DNA from: Azorinus chamasolen
Taxonomy: Eukaryota; Mollusca; Bivalvia; Cardiida; Solecurtidae
Direction: 5' to 3'
Length of the DNA: 64,000 bases
NCBI GenBank assembly: GCA_963576725.1
Contig: OY755243.1
Location: 77,727,349-77,791,348, forward strand
Shown here: positions 12,301 through 24,300 of the stretch, in pieces
How the letters are laid out: each line of letters begins with the position of its first letter
How positions within the stretch are numbered: position 1 is the stretch's first letter
Program-made: the position numbers and the translations under genes
Notes under the pieces: generated by a model
Databases searched by the model: none
Seen by the model: the letters and a program-made list of their open reading frames with translations, nothing else
What the model was told of the DNA's origin: nothing

Positions 12301-15300
12301 GCCCTGGGGTCAAAATTGGCCCCGCCCCAGGGGTGGGTAGTTTTCAATAGAATCATATAGTGCAAACTTTGAAAATCTTCTTCTCTGAAACTGGAAGGCT
12401 CTCAGCTTTCATATTTGGCACATAGCATCATGTTCAGGTCCTCTACAAAAGTTATATAAATTATGGCCCCTGGGTCAAAATTGGCCCCGCCCCAGGGGTG
12501 GGCAGTTTTCAATAGAAACAAATAGTGAAATCTTTGAAAATCTTCTCCTCTGAAACTGGAAGGCTCTCAGCTTTCATATTTGGCACATAGCATCATGTTC
12601 AGGTCCTCTACAAAAGTTATATAAATTATGGCCCCAGGGTCAAAATTGGCCCCGCCCCAGGGGTGGGCAGGTTTCAAAAGAAACAAATAGTGAAATCTTT
12701 GAAAATCTTTTCCTCTGAAACTCGAAGGTTCTCAGCTTTCATATTTGGCACATAGCATCATGTTCAGGTCCTCTACAAAAGTTATATTATTTATGGCCCC
12801 GGGGTCAAAATTGGCCCCGCCCCAGGGGTGGGCAGTTTTCAATAGAAACAAATAGTGAAATCTTTGAAAATCTTCTCCTGAAACTGGAAGGTTCTCAGCT
12901 TTCATATTTGGCACAGAGCATCATGTTCAGGTCCTCTACAAAAGTTATATAAATTATGGCCCCTGGGGTCAAAATTGTCCCGCCCCAGGGGTGGGCAGTT
13001 TTCAATAGAAACAAATAGTGAAATCTTTGAAAATCTTCTCCTCTGAAACTGGAAGGCTCTCAGCTTTCATATTTGGCACATAGCATCATGTTCAGGTCCT
13101 CTACAAAAGTTATATAAATTATGGCCCCAGGGTCAAAATTGGCCCCGCCCCAGGGGTGGGCAGGTTTCAAAAGAAACAAATAGTGAAATCTTTGAAAATC
13201 TTCTCCTGAAACTGGAAGGTTCTCAGCTTTCGTATTTGGCACATAGCATCATGTTCAGGTCCTCTACAAAAGTTATATTATTTATGGCCCCAGGGTCAAA
13301 ATTGGCCCCGCCCCAGGGGTGGGCAGTTTTCAATAGAAACAAATAGTGAAATCTTTGAAAATCTTCTTCTCTGAAACTGGAAGGTTCTCAGCTTTCATAT
13401 TTGGCACAGAGCATCATGTTCAGGTCCTCTACAAAAGTTATATAAATTATGGCCCTGGGGTCAAAATTGGCCCCGCCCCAGGGGTGGCCAGTTTTCAATA
13501 GAAACAAATAGTGAAATCCTTGAAAATCTTTTCCTCTGAAACTGGATGGTTCTCAGCTTTCATATTTGGCACATAGCATCATGTTCAGGTCTTTTACAAA
13601 ATTTATATAAAATATGGCCCCTGGGTCAAAATTGTCCCCACCCCAGGGGTGGGCAGTTTTCAATAGAAACAAATAGTGAAATCTTTGAAAATCTTCTTCT
13701 CTGAAACTGGAAGGCTCTCAGCTTTCATATTTGGCACAGAGCATCATGTTCAGGTCCTCTACAATTTTTTTTATAAATTATGACCCTGGGGTCAAAATTG
13801 GCCCTGCCACAGTGGTAGTAGACAGTTTTCAATAGAAACATATTGAGAAAACTTTGAAAAACTTCTTCTCTGAAACTGGAAGGTTAATCTCAGCTCTCAT
13901 ATTTGGCTCATAGCATCATGTTCAGGTCCCCTACAAGTTTTTCTAAATTATTTCCCTGGGGCAAAATTGGCCCGCCCAAGGGGCCGGCTAGTTCTCTATA
14001 GAAACATATAGTGAAAACTTTGAAAATCTTCTCCTCTGATTGTCTGGTGAGCGCTTCAGGGCCATTCTGGCCCTCTTGTTTCAGATCCTACCTCTTTGAA
14101 TAAATCTACTGATAAGGAGCATTAATTATAGAAAAGGAAAATTTAAGAATTGTGTAGATTTGACACCATTGTGACAAATAGAACATTTACTCCTACAGAG
14201 CTTTTGCTCTATTTATCACAATGGTTGGCTAATGCTCTATTTCTCACAAAGGCTTTTTTCAGATCCTACCTCTTTGAATAAATCTACTGATAAGGAAAAT
14301 TTCAGAATTGTATAGATTTCAAACCATTGTGATAAATAGAGCATTTGCTCTATAGGAGTAAATTAACTCATATACAAACCACATATAAAGTTACATACCG
14401 GTATGTGTCAGATCAGAATCCAAACTGTGTGCTAATTTTGGTCAAGTCATGCTAAGCAGTGATAGGGTTGTCATCTGTTAGAAATGTTGTCTGCTTATTC
14501 AAAGAGGTAAATCTGGGTCTACTCTATTTGCAAATGCGTGAAAACATGTTTATATGAGGAAAAGGGTTAATTAGAGAAAAAGAAAATTTCAGAATTGTTT
14601 AGATTTGAAACCATTGTGATAAATAGTGCATTTACTCCTATGGAGCAAATGCTCTATTTATCACAAAGGCAAATGCTCTATTTATCACAAAGGTTTCATA
14701 AAGTGACTATTTTACCTCTTTGAATAAATCTACTGATAAGGAGCATTAATTAGAGAAAAGGAAAATTTCAGAATTGTGTAGATTTGAAACCATTGTGATA
14801 AATAGAGCATTAACTCCTATGGAGCAAATGCTCTATTTATCACAAAGGCTTTTTTCAGATCCTACCGCTTTGAATAAATCTACTGATAAGGAGCATTAAT
14901 TATAGAAAAGGAAAATTTAAGAATTGTGTAGATTTGACACCATTGTGATAAATAGAACATTTACTCCTATGGAGCTTTTGCTCTATTTATCACAATGGTT
15001 AGCAAATGCTCTATTTATCACAAAGGGATTTTTTCAGATCCTACCTCTTTGAATAAATCTACTGATAAGGAGCATTAATTAGAGAAGATGAAAATTTCAG
15101 AATTGTGTAGATTTCAAACCATTGTGATAAATAGAGCATTTGCTCCATAGGAGTAAATTAACTCATATACAAACCACATATAACGTTACATACCGGTATG
15201 TGTCAGATCTGAGTTCAAACTGTGTGCTAATTTTGGTTAAGTCCTGCTAAGCTGTGATAGGGTTGTCATATGTTAGAAATGTTGTCTGCTTATTCAAAGA

Positions 15301-18300
15301 GGTAAATCTGGGTCTACTCTGTTTGCAAATGCGTGAAAACATGTTTATATGAGGAAAAGGGTTAAATAGAGAAAAGGAAAATTTCAGAATTGTGTAGATT
15401 TGAAACCATTGTGATAAATAGTACATTTACTCTTATGGAGCAAATGCTCTATTTATCACTAAGGCAAATGCTCTATTTATCACAATGGTTATTATCACCA
15501 GTTATTCTTATCAAGTTTTAATTTTCCATTTCCATAACAATTCCGTTTGTATAAATTGTTGAAATCGCGATTTTTATACAATTTCTGCTTTGAAACAATC
15601 ATCAGTACTCTAATTCTGAAGGGGTTCGAATCGTTCAGGTGTGAACTGGTTTTGTTACGAAACGTGCTCTCTACAAGAGTTGTCGTTCGTTTCTAAATAC
15701 GCAATATATCAAGGAGTTGTTAGGTTATGCGTAGTAATATGTAATGGAAAATGAAACTTTTCCACATATTTTTTGTGCGATATATGCTTTCCAAGTTAAC
15801 GTTCGGTAAACGTTCGGTATTGGACTTAGAAAATATTTATAATAAAGCAAATCATCCCAGAAAGCTTGCCATTATAATTATACAGAGAAAGGGTCAAATA
15901 ACACCCCACAAAACAGGTGTCCAGTTTTGTTTAGAAACATACATGTAGTTGAAACTTTAAAAATCTTTCCCTCTGGTGAGCGATTTCAGGGCCATCATGG
16001 CCCTCTTGTTTCTATTAATTGCTCCTTTTCAGTAGATTTATTCAAAGAGGTTGAATCTAAAAGTAGGCTATGAGAGTATAGAGTAAATAAATTTCTGCAC
16101 TTTTTGGCATTCCAAAACCTTTTCGCCAAAGTCTTCCTTTCATACTGAATAGACTCTAGATCTTGTTAACCCTTTCCCTCATAGATAACGCATTTTCATG
16201 TCTTTGCAAACACAGTTCTTAACCCATTTCCTCATATTGACGACTTTTGACAACTATGTAAAAGTCACTTTGTGAAACCATTGTGATAAATAGAGCATTT
16301 GCTCCTATAGGAGCAAATGCTGTATTTATCACAATGGTTTCAAACTACAAAATTTTAAAATTTTCCTTTTCTCTAGTTAATGCTCATGTTCGGTAGATTT
16401 ATTCAAAGAGGCAGTATCTAAAAATAGCCTATGAGGTAATGGGTTAAAGAAGCTGTATGATAAGGGTCTGCCCTGTTTGCTTATGAATTTGATGAAGTAT
16501 GTTTCTGTCAGTGCCAAATACTAATCAATTCATTTTGCACTGTAAAAATGTTAATGAAATATTTATGTTGTCACAATTCATACAAACTGATAGAACATTT
16601 CTCTTTGAAATTCACAGATGCAAAAATTGGTACAGAAAGTACACAAGAAGGCCCTAGAAGAACAGAGAGATTACAGACCTGAGAGCGCTATATTCATCTT
16701 AAATAAGTGGGATGAGGTAGGTAACAATGCATCTACCCCATGAATATTCATGAAAAAATGATGACATCATGAATATTACCTCTAGCTTAATTTTTAGCTC
16801 GTCTGTTTCGAAGAAAAGTCGAGCTATTGTGATCACTAAATATACAGTAAAACTCAAAAAAAGGTCTTACACTGAGTTGTATAGACAAGTGGTTGCGTAA
16901 TGCAGGAAGAAACTTATGCAGAAAGCTCCTATAGGAGCTTTCTGTACTACTGCCATCCTGCATTAAGTAAAGGCCCCAATGTCTGCTCATTAACCCATTC
17001 CCTCACATTGACTACTTTCGGCCCCTATGTAAAAGTCACCTTTTGAAACCATTCTGATAAATAGAGCATTTGCTCCACACAATTTATCACGATGGTTTCA
17101 TAACTACAGTGAAGCTCACTTATAACGAAATCCTGGGGACCTTAATATTTATTTCGCTATATCCAAACTTTGTTATATCGATAAGACGAAATTTCATTAT
17201 AAAAGTTTGGATATAGCGAATTTCGTTAAAGTATACAAAGTTAATGCAAATTCTTATCCTGTCCAGAAGCCACCTTATAATGTAGCTGCTGACCAAAGTC
17301 TTAATGCATACAGCTGGATTTGTCATGTTTGGTAATTCCATAGCATGTCTCTTTCAAAATGTAAAGGAAAAGCAAATTCACATCAGTTATAAATAACAAT
17401 ATTGGTGAAATGAGTTGACCATTTGCTTCCCTATATCAATGGCTCAGTGCAAAACTAGACTGACTCTATAGTTATTCTAGTGAAGAGAATGTCTTATATG
17501 CATGTAAGTGCACACTTCAATTATTTATCACATTTATGTTTTTATTCCTGGTGTCGAGGTGATTCGTGTACCTTCAATCATTTTTTATAAATCTATAATA
17601 TGTGCTTATCTATGTATCACGACATCAGTTATTCAGTTATGACCATCAGTGTTCAGTCAAGTGGGAGTGCTCTCGCTGGAACTACATAGTGTATTGGTCT
17701 AACTCCTTTCATCGGATTTTGCCTATTTCCGTCCCGATTGTCCGAAAAATATCTTAGACTAGTTATCTGCGGCTGCTTCAATGCAAAGTATGAAGTTGCA
17801 ACATATATTCTGACAAACGTTTCTATTGGCCGAAATCAAAATATACGATAGGAAATGAGATCATTCATCCAATCAGATGCACGGTTATTAGTCGATTACG
17901 ATTGCAACTGGTTTCAATTCCGTTATCGAAATTGTTAAATAAAGTGGGATACCATTCTTCCATCAGATTCGTCCCTTTTGCATTCGGACTCAGCAGCATG
18001 TTTATGCCTCGCACGGTGCCCACAATGTATATTTTATGCGCCGTTTTCATTGTTTGTGGGAATGATGCAACAGTGTGTCCTCGACAGAAAACTTTACCAT
18101 TAACAAAGATTGGGACATATGTACATGCAGTGTGGTCAATTACGTTCATTAAGTTGTTTGACGCCCGAGGCGATAGTCGGTAAAGGTGTTTGCTGTACGG
18201 TTCTTTATCGCGGTAGGTGTGAAAACATTTCAAACTGCGACATTCAGTTGAGTTTGTAATAACCGAACTATTTTTCATATAAATTTCGTTCTCGGGACAA

Positions 18301-21300
18301 GGAAATAACTTTGTCTTAGCCGAATTTTCGTTATAACCGATTTTGTATTAAGCAGGCAGATATGAATAGAAACAAAGAAGGAAAAGATCGGGGAATTATT
18401 TTTCTTTTGTATTATCCGGTCTTTCGTTATATCTGAGTTCGCTATAAGTGAGCTTCACTGTACACAGTTCTAAAAGTTTTCTTTTTTCTAGCAAATGCTC
18501 ATTTTCAGTAGATTTAATCAAAGAGATTGGGTCTAACAATAGCTTATGAGGGAATGGGTTAAGTGATCACTTTAACCCTTTCACTGCCAATGTCACATAA
18601 ATGCACCACAACAAATAGTGCAGTCCCAGATCAGATGCCACCTTTTCATTCAGTATCTTATCAAGGACTTCACATTTTGTCTCAATTTCTATTTGTATAT
18701 ATGTGCTTATTCCTGTGAAATTTGCATTTATTTATCCCATTTCCTTATTTTACTGAATGATTTAACAAACCTGGATTGCAGACGACAATTAGAAATTTGG
18801 CGCAGTAAGGGTTAGAGGGGTTCTACTGTATACTGGTTACTTTACATCACAGGTACCATTCAATGAGAGAGAAGATGTTTTGAATGACACTGTGAGAAAA
18901 ATTAAAGGCTGCTGGCCACAGTGCAGAGAGTCGCAGATCTACAAGTTCTCAACTCTGGAAGCTGCTTACATTCAACAAGAAGGAAGGATGTCTCCCAAGT
19001 TTCGACCTGTCCTACAACAGATAAGCCAACTTGTTCCTCTGGGACGGGAAATATTGTTGCTTCGAGGGTACAAGTAAGTTCAAGGGTCTTGAGGTTTTAA
19101 AACTGAGGCAGAGTTAATTCATAGGCATCTAATAAGTCAGATTTTGAGTTCAGTTCAGAGTTTTACATAAATTCTGACCATTCAGATACTTGAGAACGAA
19201 CTTGGACTGAAACATTTAATAAACATGCGTGGCTAGGCTCTGAAGTAATAAAACTTCTGAGATTATACTCTTGTACCCAATACTCCCCTGAGATCAATAC
19301 TTAACCCTTTCCTCAATAGCCTATTTTTAGACCCAACCTTTTTTAATGAATCTACCCAAAAGGAGCATTTACTAGAGAAAAGTAAATTTTTTAGAATTTT
19401 GTAGTTTGAAACCATTGTGATAAATAGAGCATTTGCTCCTAAAGGAGCAAATGCTCTATTTATTACAATGGTTTCAACAGGTGACTTATACAGAGGCGTA
19501 GAAAGGCGTATTTATGGAGGAAAGGGTTAACTCTCCCAAACATTTGATCATTCTCAAAGATGTCTGCTCATCTTAGGGTCATTAGATCAGATCACAACAC
19601 ATTCTCAAGAACATTCTGAAACATGTTTTCATGCTTACCAGCTTTTATTGAGTGTTTGTTTAGTTCCAAGCTTCTATTAAGTGCTTGTTTAGTTTCCGGC
19701 TTTTACTAAGTGTTTCCCTGGTTTCCAGCTTGTACTAAATGTTAGCTTGGTTCCCAGCTTATACTGTGTTTGCTTGGTTCCCATCAGCTGAGCTTCTACT
19801 AAGTGTTTGCTTGGTTCTCACATGGTTTCCATTAACACAGGATTCTGGGTCCCTGATGCAATAATGAAGCCCAGGGACCCTCAGATTATGGACTGCTGCA
19901 TCCTTGGTGATGCATTGCCAAGTTTTATAAATCCTTTTTGATGGTTTATATTTTATAGATCCATTTGGTAATAGTGTATTGAAATTCAGTTGGAGACAAT
20001 GGCTTAAGTAAATTAAGGTTTACAAATGTAAACGTTAGATCTAGTGAAAAATTTAACTATTGATCAAATTAGGACCCTCATAAAATTGACAGGATCCTTA
20101 ATTTCTTCATCAGAGGGTCCTTGACTTGAAAGTCCTAATGGAAATCCTGTTCTTAGCTTCTATTATGTCTTATGAACTTACATGTTCAATAGATCTGACC
20201 ATACAGTGTCTACCATTACAAAAAAACCGCTAAAAATTCAGTCAATAAATATTGATGATGTCATTAGTTCTTACATGAATATTGATAGAAAAGGTTAACC
20301 CGTTCCTTCATATAAACGCTTTTTCACGCATTTGCAAATAGAGTAGACCCAGATCAGACGGCTCCTATAGGAGCCGTCTGATCAGGGTCTTCTCTTTTTG
20401 CCAATGGAATTTGATAGATCTATTTTTTTAGTTTTTAAAATGGCTACAATGTTCCACCTTCCATATTTCATTATAACTATTTTGTCCATTAATATTCAGT
20501 AGATATTGAACTTTGGAATAAACATAGAACAGGGAAAGGGTTAAAGGTTGCCCCAGGTGTTATTTTTATTATACCCCCCTTTTGAAAAAATGGGGGTATA
20601 TTGCTTTGCACATGTCGGTCGGTCGGTCGGTCGGTCTGTCGGTCGGTCGGTCGGTCGGTCGGTCGGTAGATCGATGGTTTCCGAATGATAACTAATAAAC
20701 GACTTGGCCTAGAATCTTTAAACTTGCTGTGGTGGTTGGTCATGACAAGTAGATGACCCCTATTGTTTTTGAGGTCACTAGGTCAAAGGTCAAGGTCACC
20801 ATGACCTAAAATGGTAAAATAGTTTCCGATCAATGACTGCTTTAGGGTTTGACTTGGTTTCTTCAAACTTGCTGTGGTGGTTGGTCATGACCACTAAGAT
20901 GACCCCTATTGATTTTGAGGTCACTAGGTCAAAGGTCAAGGTCACCATGACCTTAACTGTTTAAATGGTTTCCGATCAATAACTGCTCAACGGTTTAGCT
21001 TAGAATCTTCAAACTTGCTGTGGTGGTTGGTCATGACTACTGGATGACCCCTATTGTTTTTGAGGTCACTAGGTCAAAGGTCAAGGTCACCATGACCTGA
21101 ACTGGTAAAATGGTTTCTGATCAATAACTGCTCAAGGGTTTGACTTAGGATCTTCTAATTTGCTTAGGTGGTTGGTCATGACAAATAGATGAGTCCTATT
21201 GTTTTTTAGGTCACTAGGTCAAAGGTCAAGGTCACCATGACCATAACTGGTGAAATGGTTTCCGATCAATAACTGCTCAAGGGTTTGGCTTAGGATCTTC

Positions 21301-24300
21301 AAATTTGCTGTGGTGGTTGGTAATGACCACTAGATGATCCCTATTGTTTTTTAGGTCACTAGGTCAAAGGTCAAGGTCACAATGCTCTTAACTGGTGAAA
21401 TGGTTTCCGATCAATAACTGCTCAAGGGTTTGGCTTAGAATCTTCAAACTTGCTGCGGTAGTTGGTCATGACAACTGGATGACCCCTATTGTTTTTGAGG
21501 TCACTAGGTCAAAGGTCAAGGTCACCATGACCTTAAATTTATTAAATGGTTTCTGATCAATAACTGCTCAAGGGTTTGGCTTATGATCTTCAAATTTGCT
21601 TAGGTGGTTGGTCATGACAACTAGATGAGCCCTGTCGTTTTTTAGGTCACTAGGTCAAAGGTCAAGGTCACCATGACCTTAACTGGTGAAATAGTTTCCG
21701 ATCAATAACTGCTCAAGGGTTTGGCTTAGGATCTTCAAACTTGCTGTGGTAGTTGGTCATGACCAATAGATAACCCCTATTGTTTTTTAGGTCACTAGGT
21801 CAAAGGTCAAGGTCACCATGACCTTAACTGGTGAAATGGTTTCCAATCAATAACTGCTCAAGGGTTTGGCTTAGGATCTTCAAACTTGCTGTGGTGGTTG
21901 GTCATGCCAACTAGATGATCCCTATTGATTTTGAGGTCACTAGGTCAAAGGTCAAGGTCATCATGACCTTAACTGATGAAATAGTTTCCAATTAATAACT
22001 GCTCAATGGTTTGGTTCGGGATCTTCAAACTTGCTGTGGTAGTTGGTCATGACCACTAGATGACCCCTATAGTTGTTGAGGTCACTAGGTCAAAGGTCAA
22101 GGTCACCATGACCTTAACTTGTGAAATGTTTTCAAATCAATAAATGATCAGTGGTTTGGCTTAGGATTTTCAAAGTTGCTGTGGTGATTAGTCATGACCG
22201 CTAGATGACCTCTATAGTTGAGGTCACTAGATCAAAGGTCAGGGGGTCTGGGGGTATACATGTTTTACAAACATCTCTTGTTATTTTCAGGTTCTTACAT
22301 GACTTTGCCACAAAATGTATCCACTGTTTTGGCACACACCTAGCACAGACAACACTTACTGTAGAAGAGAGGAAAAAAATGAGGGCAGATACAACAGAAA
22401 GACTGACCTCCCTAAAGACAAAGATGGAATCATTCTTCGAGAAGCAACACACCTCGCTTAATGATGATATAAAGAACATAGCCAAAGCCCTGGGGGAGTA
22501 TATCCAAAAGCCTGAAAACATGGACAAGGTCTGCATGTAAGTTTTTTTAACAAGAAAATGCAAAATTGGTAGTCACTTAACCATTTACACCATAGATATT
22601 CACGTAATGTATGTATGAATAGTTATTAGTTTATCAGTTAGCATGGCATAGTCCCAGTGGTGCTTTTGCTACTGACCGTGCCAAGGCGGTACTCTCTTTG
22701 TCACCCTTCCTTTTGTTTGCCTTGCGTCTTTGTGCTTGTGATTTTGTTCATGTGTGGAACGTTTGTCTCTGGTTCTTGTGTGTCTTTTGGTGTTTTCTGT
22801 GTTCATTTCGTGTGTGTGTGTGTGCGTTTGGGTGTGTGGTTGTGTGTGTGTGTGTGTGTGTGTGTGTGTCATGCTGTCTATCGGTGTTTTGGTGGTGGTT
22901 GCGTCTTGTATGTGGCTTTGCCTGCTTGACTTTACTACTTTTCCATAGGAGCAAATGCTCTATTTATCACAATGGTTTCAAGACTACACAAATCTAAAAT
23001 TTACCTTTTCTCTAGTAAATGCTCCTTTTCGGTAGATTTTATCAAAAAGGTTGCGTCTAAAAATAGCCTATGCGGAAATAGGTGAAATATGTACCTTAAT
23101 CTATAACTCTGGCACATGTTTGTTGCAGATTTTCTGCCTCCGAAATTCCTCAACAAAAGGAATGGAAAGAAACAGCTGTAGCAGTAAGATCTCATGTGTA
23201 TGACAAAATCATGAAACTGATCAGAACATGGGAAGAGGATGAATTGAAGTTTAAGAAAATTGGCGAAAAAATAGCTAAATCAATTGAAGAGCAGTTCCCA
23301 AAATTTGAGGCAGAAATGTTTAAAGTTCAACAGAAAATGTCAAGGTCCGTAGTAAGCACAGCATCTGGAGTGATAGAAGAAGAAGAAGAGTACATTGTAC
23401 CAAGTTTCATCAGGAATAAGTTCAAGAGCACGAAAGGCTTTGGAAAGAAGGTGGCTATTGGTATTGGTCTGTCTCCTGTCCTTGTAGTGGGAATGGCAGT
23501 GAATTTGCCTGTATTTGGCTTCAAGACGTTGAAGAGAACCGTTCAGACTTTATTGTACGAGTCAGATTATCGTCAGGCGAAGACACCGGAGCAGAAGATG
23601 GAATTGTGTAGTAAATACGCCCGAAGCACAGTGGCTTCAATTACGGACAAACTAGGGTTAGAAAGGGTGATAGAGGAAGATATACAACCATTGTATCAGT
23701 ACCTTCGACAGCAGCGAAAGCGGATGGAGGGGCAAATTGTAAGTGACCTTGACCTTCTCAAAACTTTGCAGGAAGAACAGAGAGGTGATGATGATATTGT
23801 ACGAACCTACGAACCATTGCAAGCCAAATTTGAGATTATTTGTCGACGACTTCGTCATTTTCTTTTCGTTAACCTCCCAGAACAATTTGCCACCTGGGCA
23901 CCTGACATTTCATTCCAGAAGATCACCATGTCTGAGACGTCTGTTTGTTCAGGGTATGCAGCGGTTGTTTTCAAAGGCACAAGCAAGCAACCAGATTTAA
24001 CTGGCAGTTTTACGGATATATGCTTCAGAAAAACAAGAGAAAATATCCAGGCAACTAATGTGAAGAAATTTGTTGCAGTGCAAGAAGCATACAGGTATGT
24101 CACAGTTTGTTTTAACCCTTTACTCCATAAATATGCCTTTCTACACCTTTGCAAACAAAGTAGACCCAGATCAGATGGCTCCTATAGGAGCTGTCTGAAC
24201 TGGGTCTACTCTGTTTGCTTAATATGATATAATATGGATATGATTCTACAGTTCCTACCATGACTAAAAATTCCCCCATATGCTAATACAACAATTAATC

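Noticed and set aside
15610..15640. GGTTCGAATCG as the B box of a tRNA gene or tRNA-derived SINE
   Set aside because: No A box or cloverleaf could be placed upstream at the right distance.
17865..18278. 137-codon minus-strand frame as a gene
   Set aside because: It lies wholly inside the Tigger-like element, overlaps a frame on the other strand, and shows no domain that I recognise.
22657..22997. Overlapping Cys/Val-rich and Thr/His-rich frames
   Set aside because: They come from the (GT)n tract and T/G-rich flanks within intron 7.
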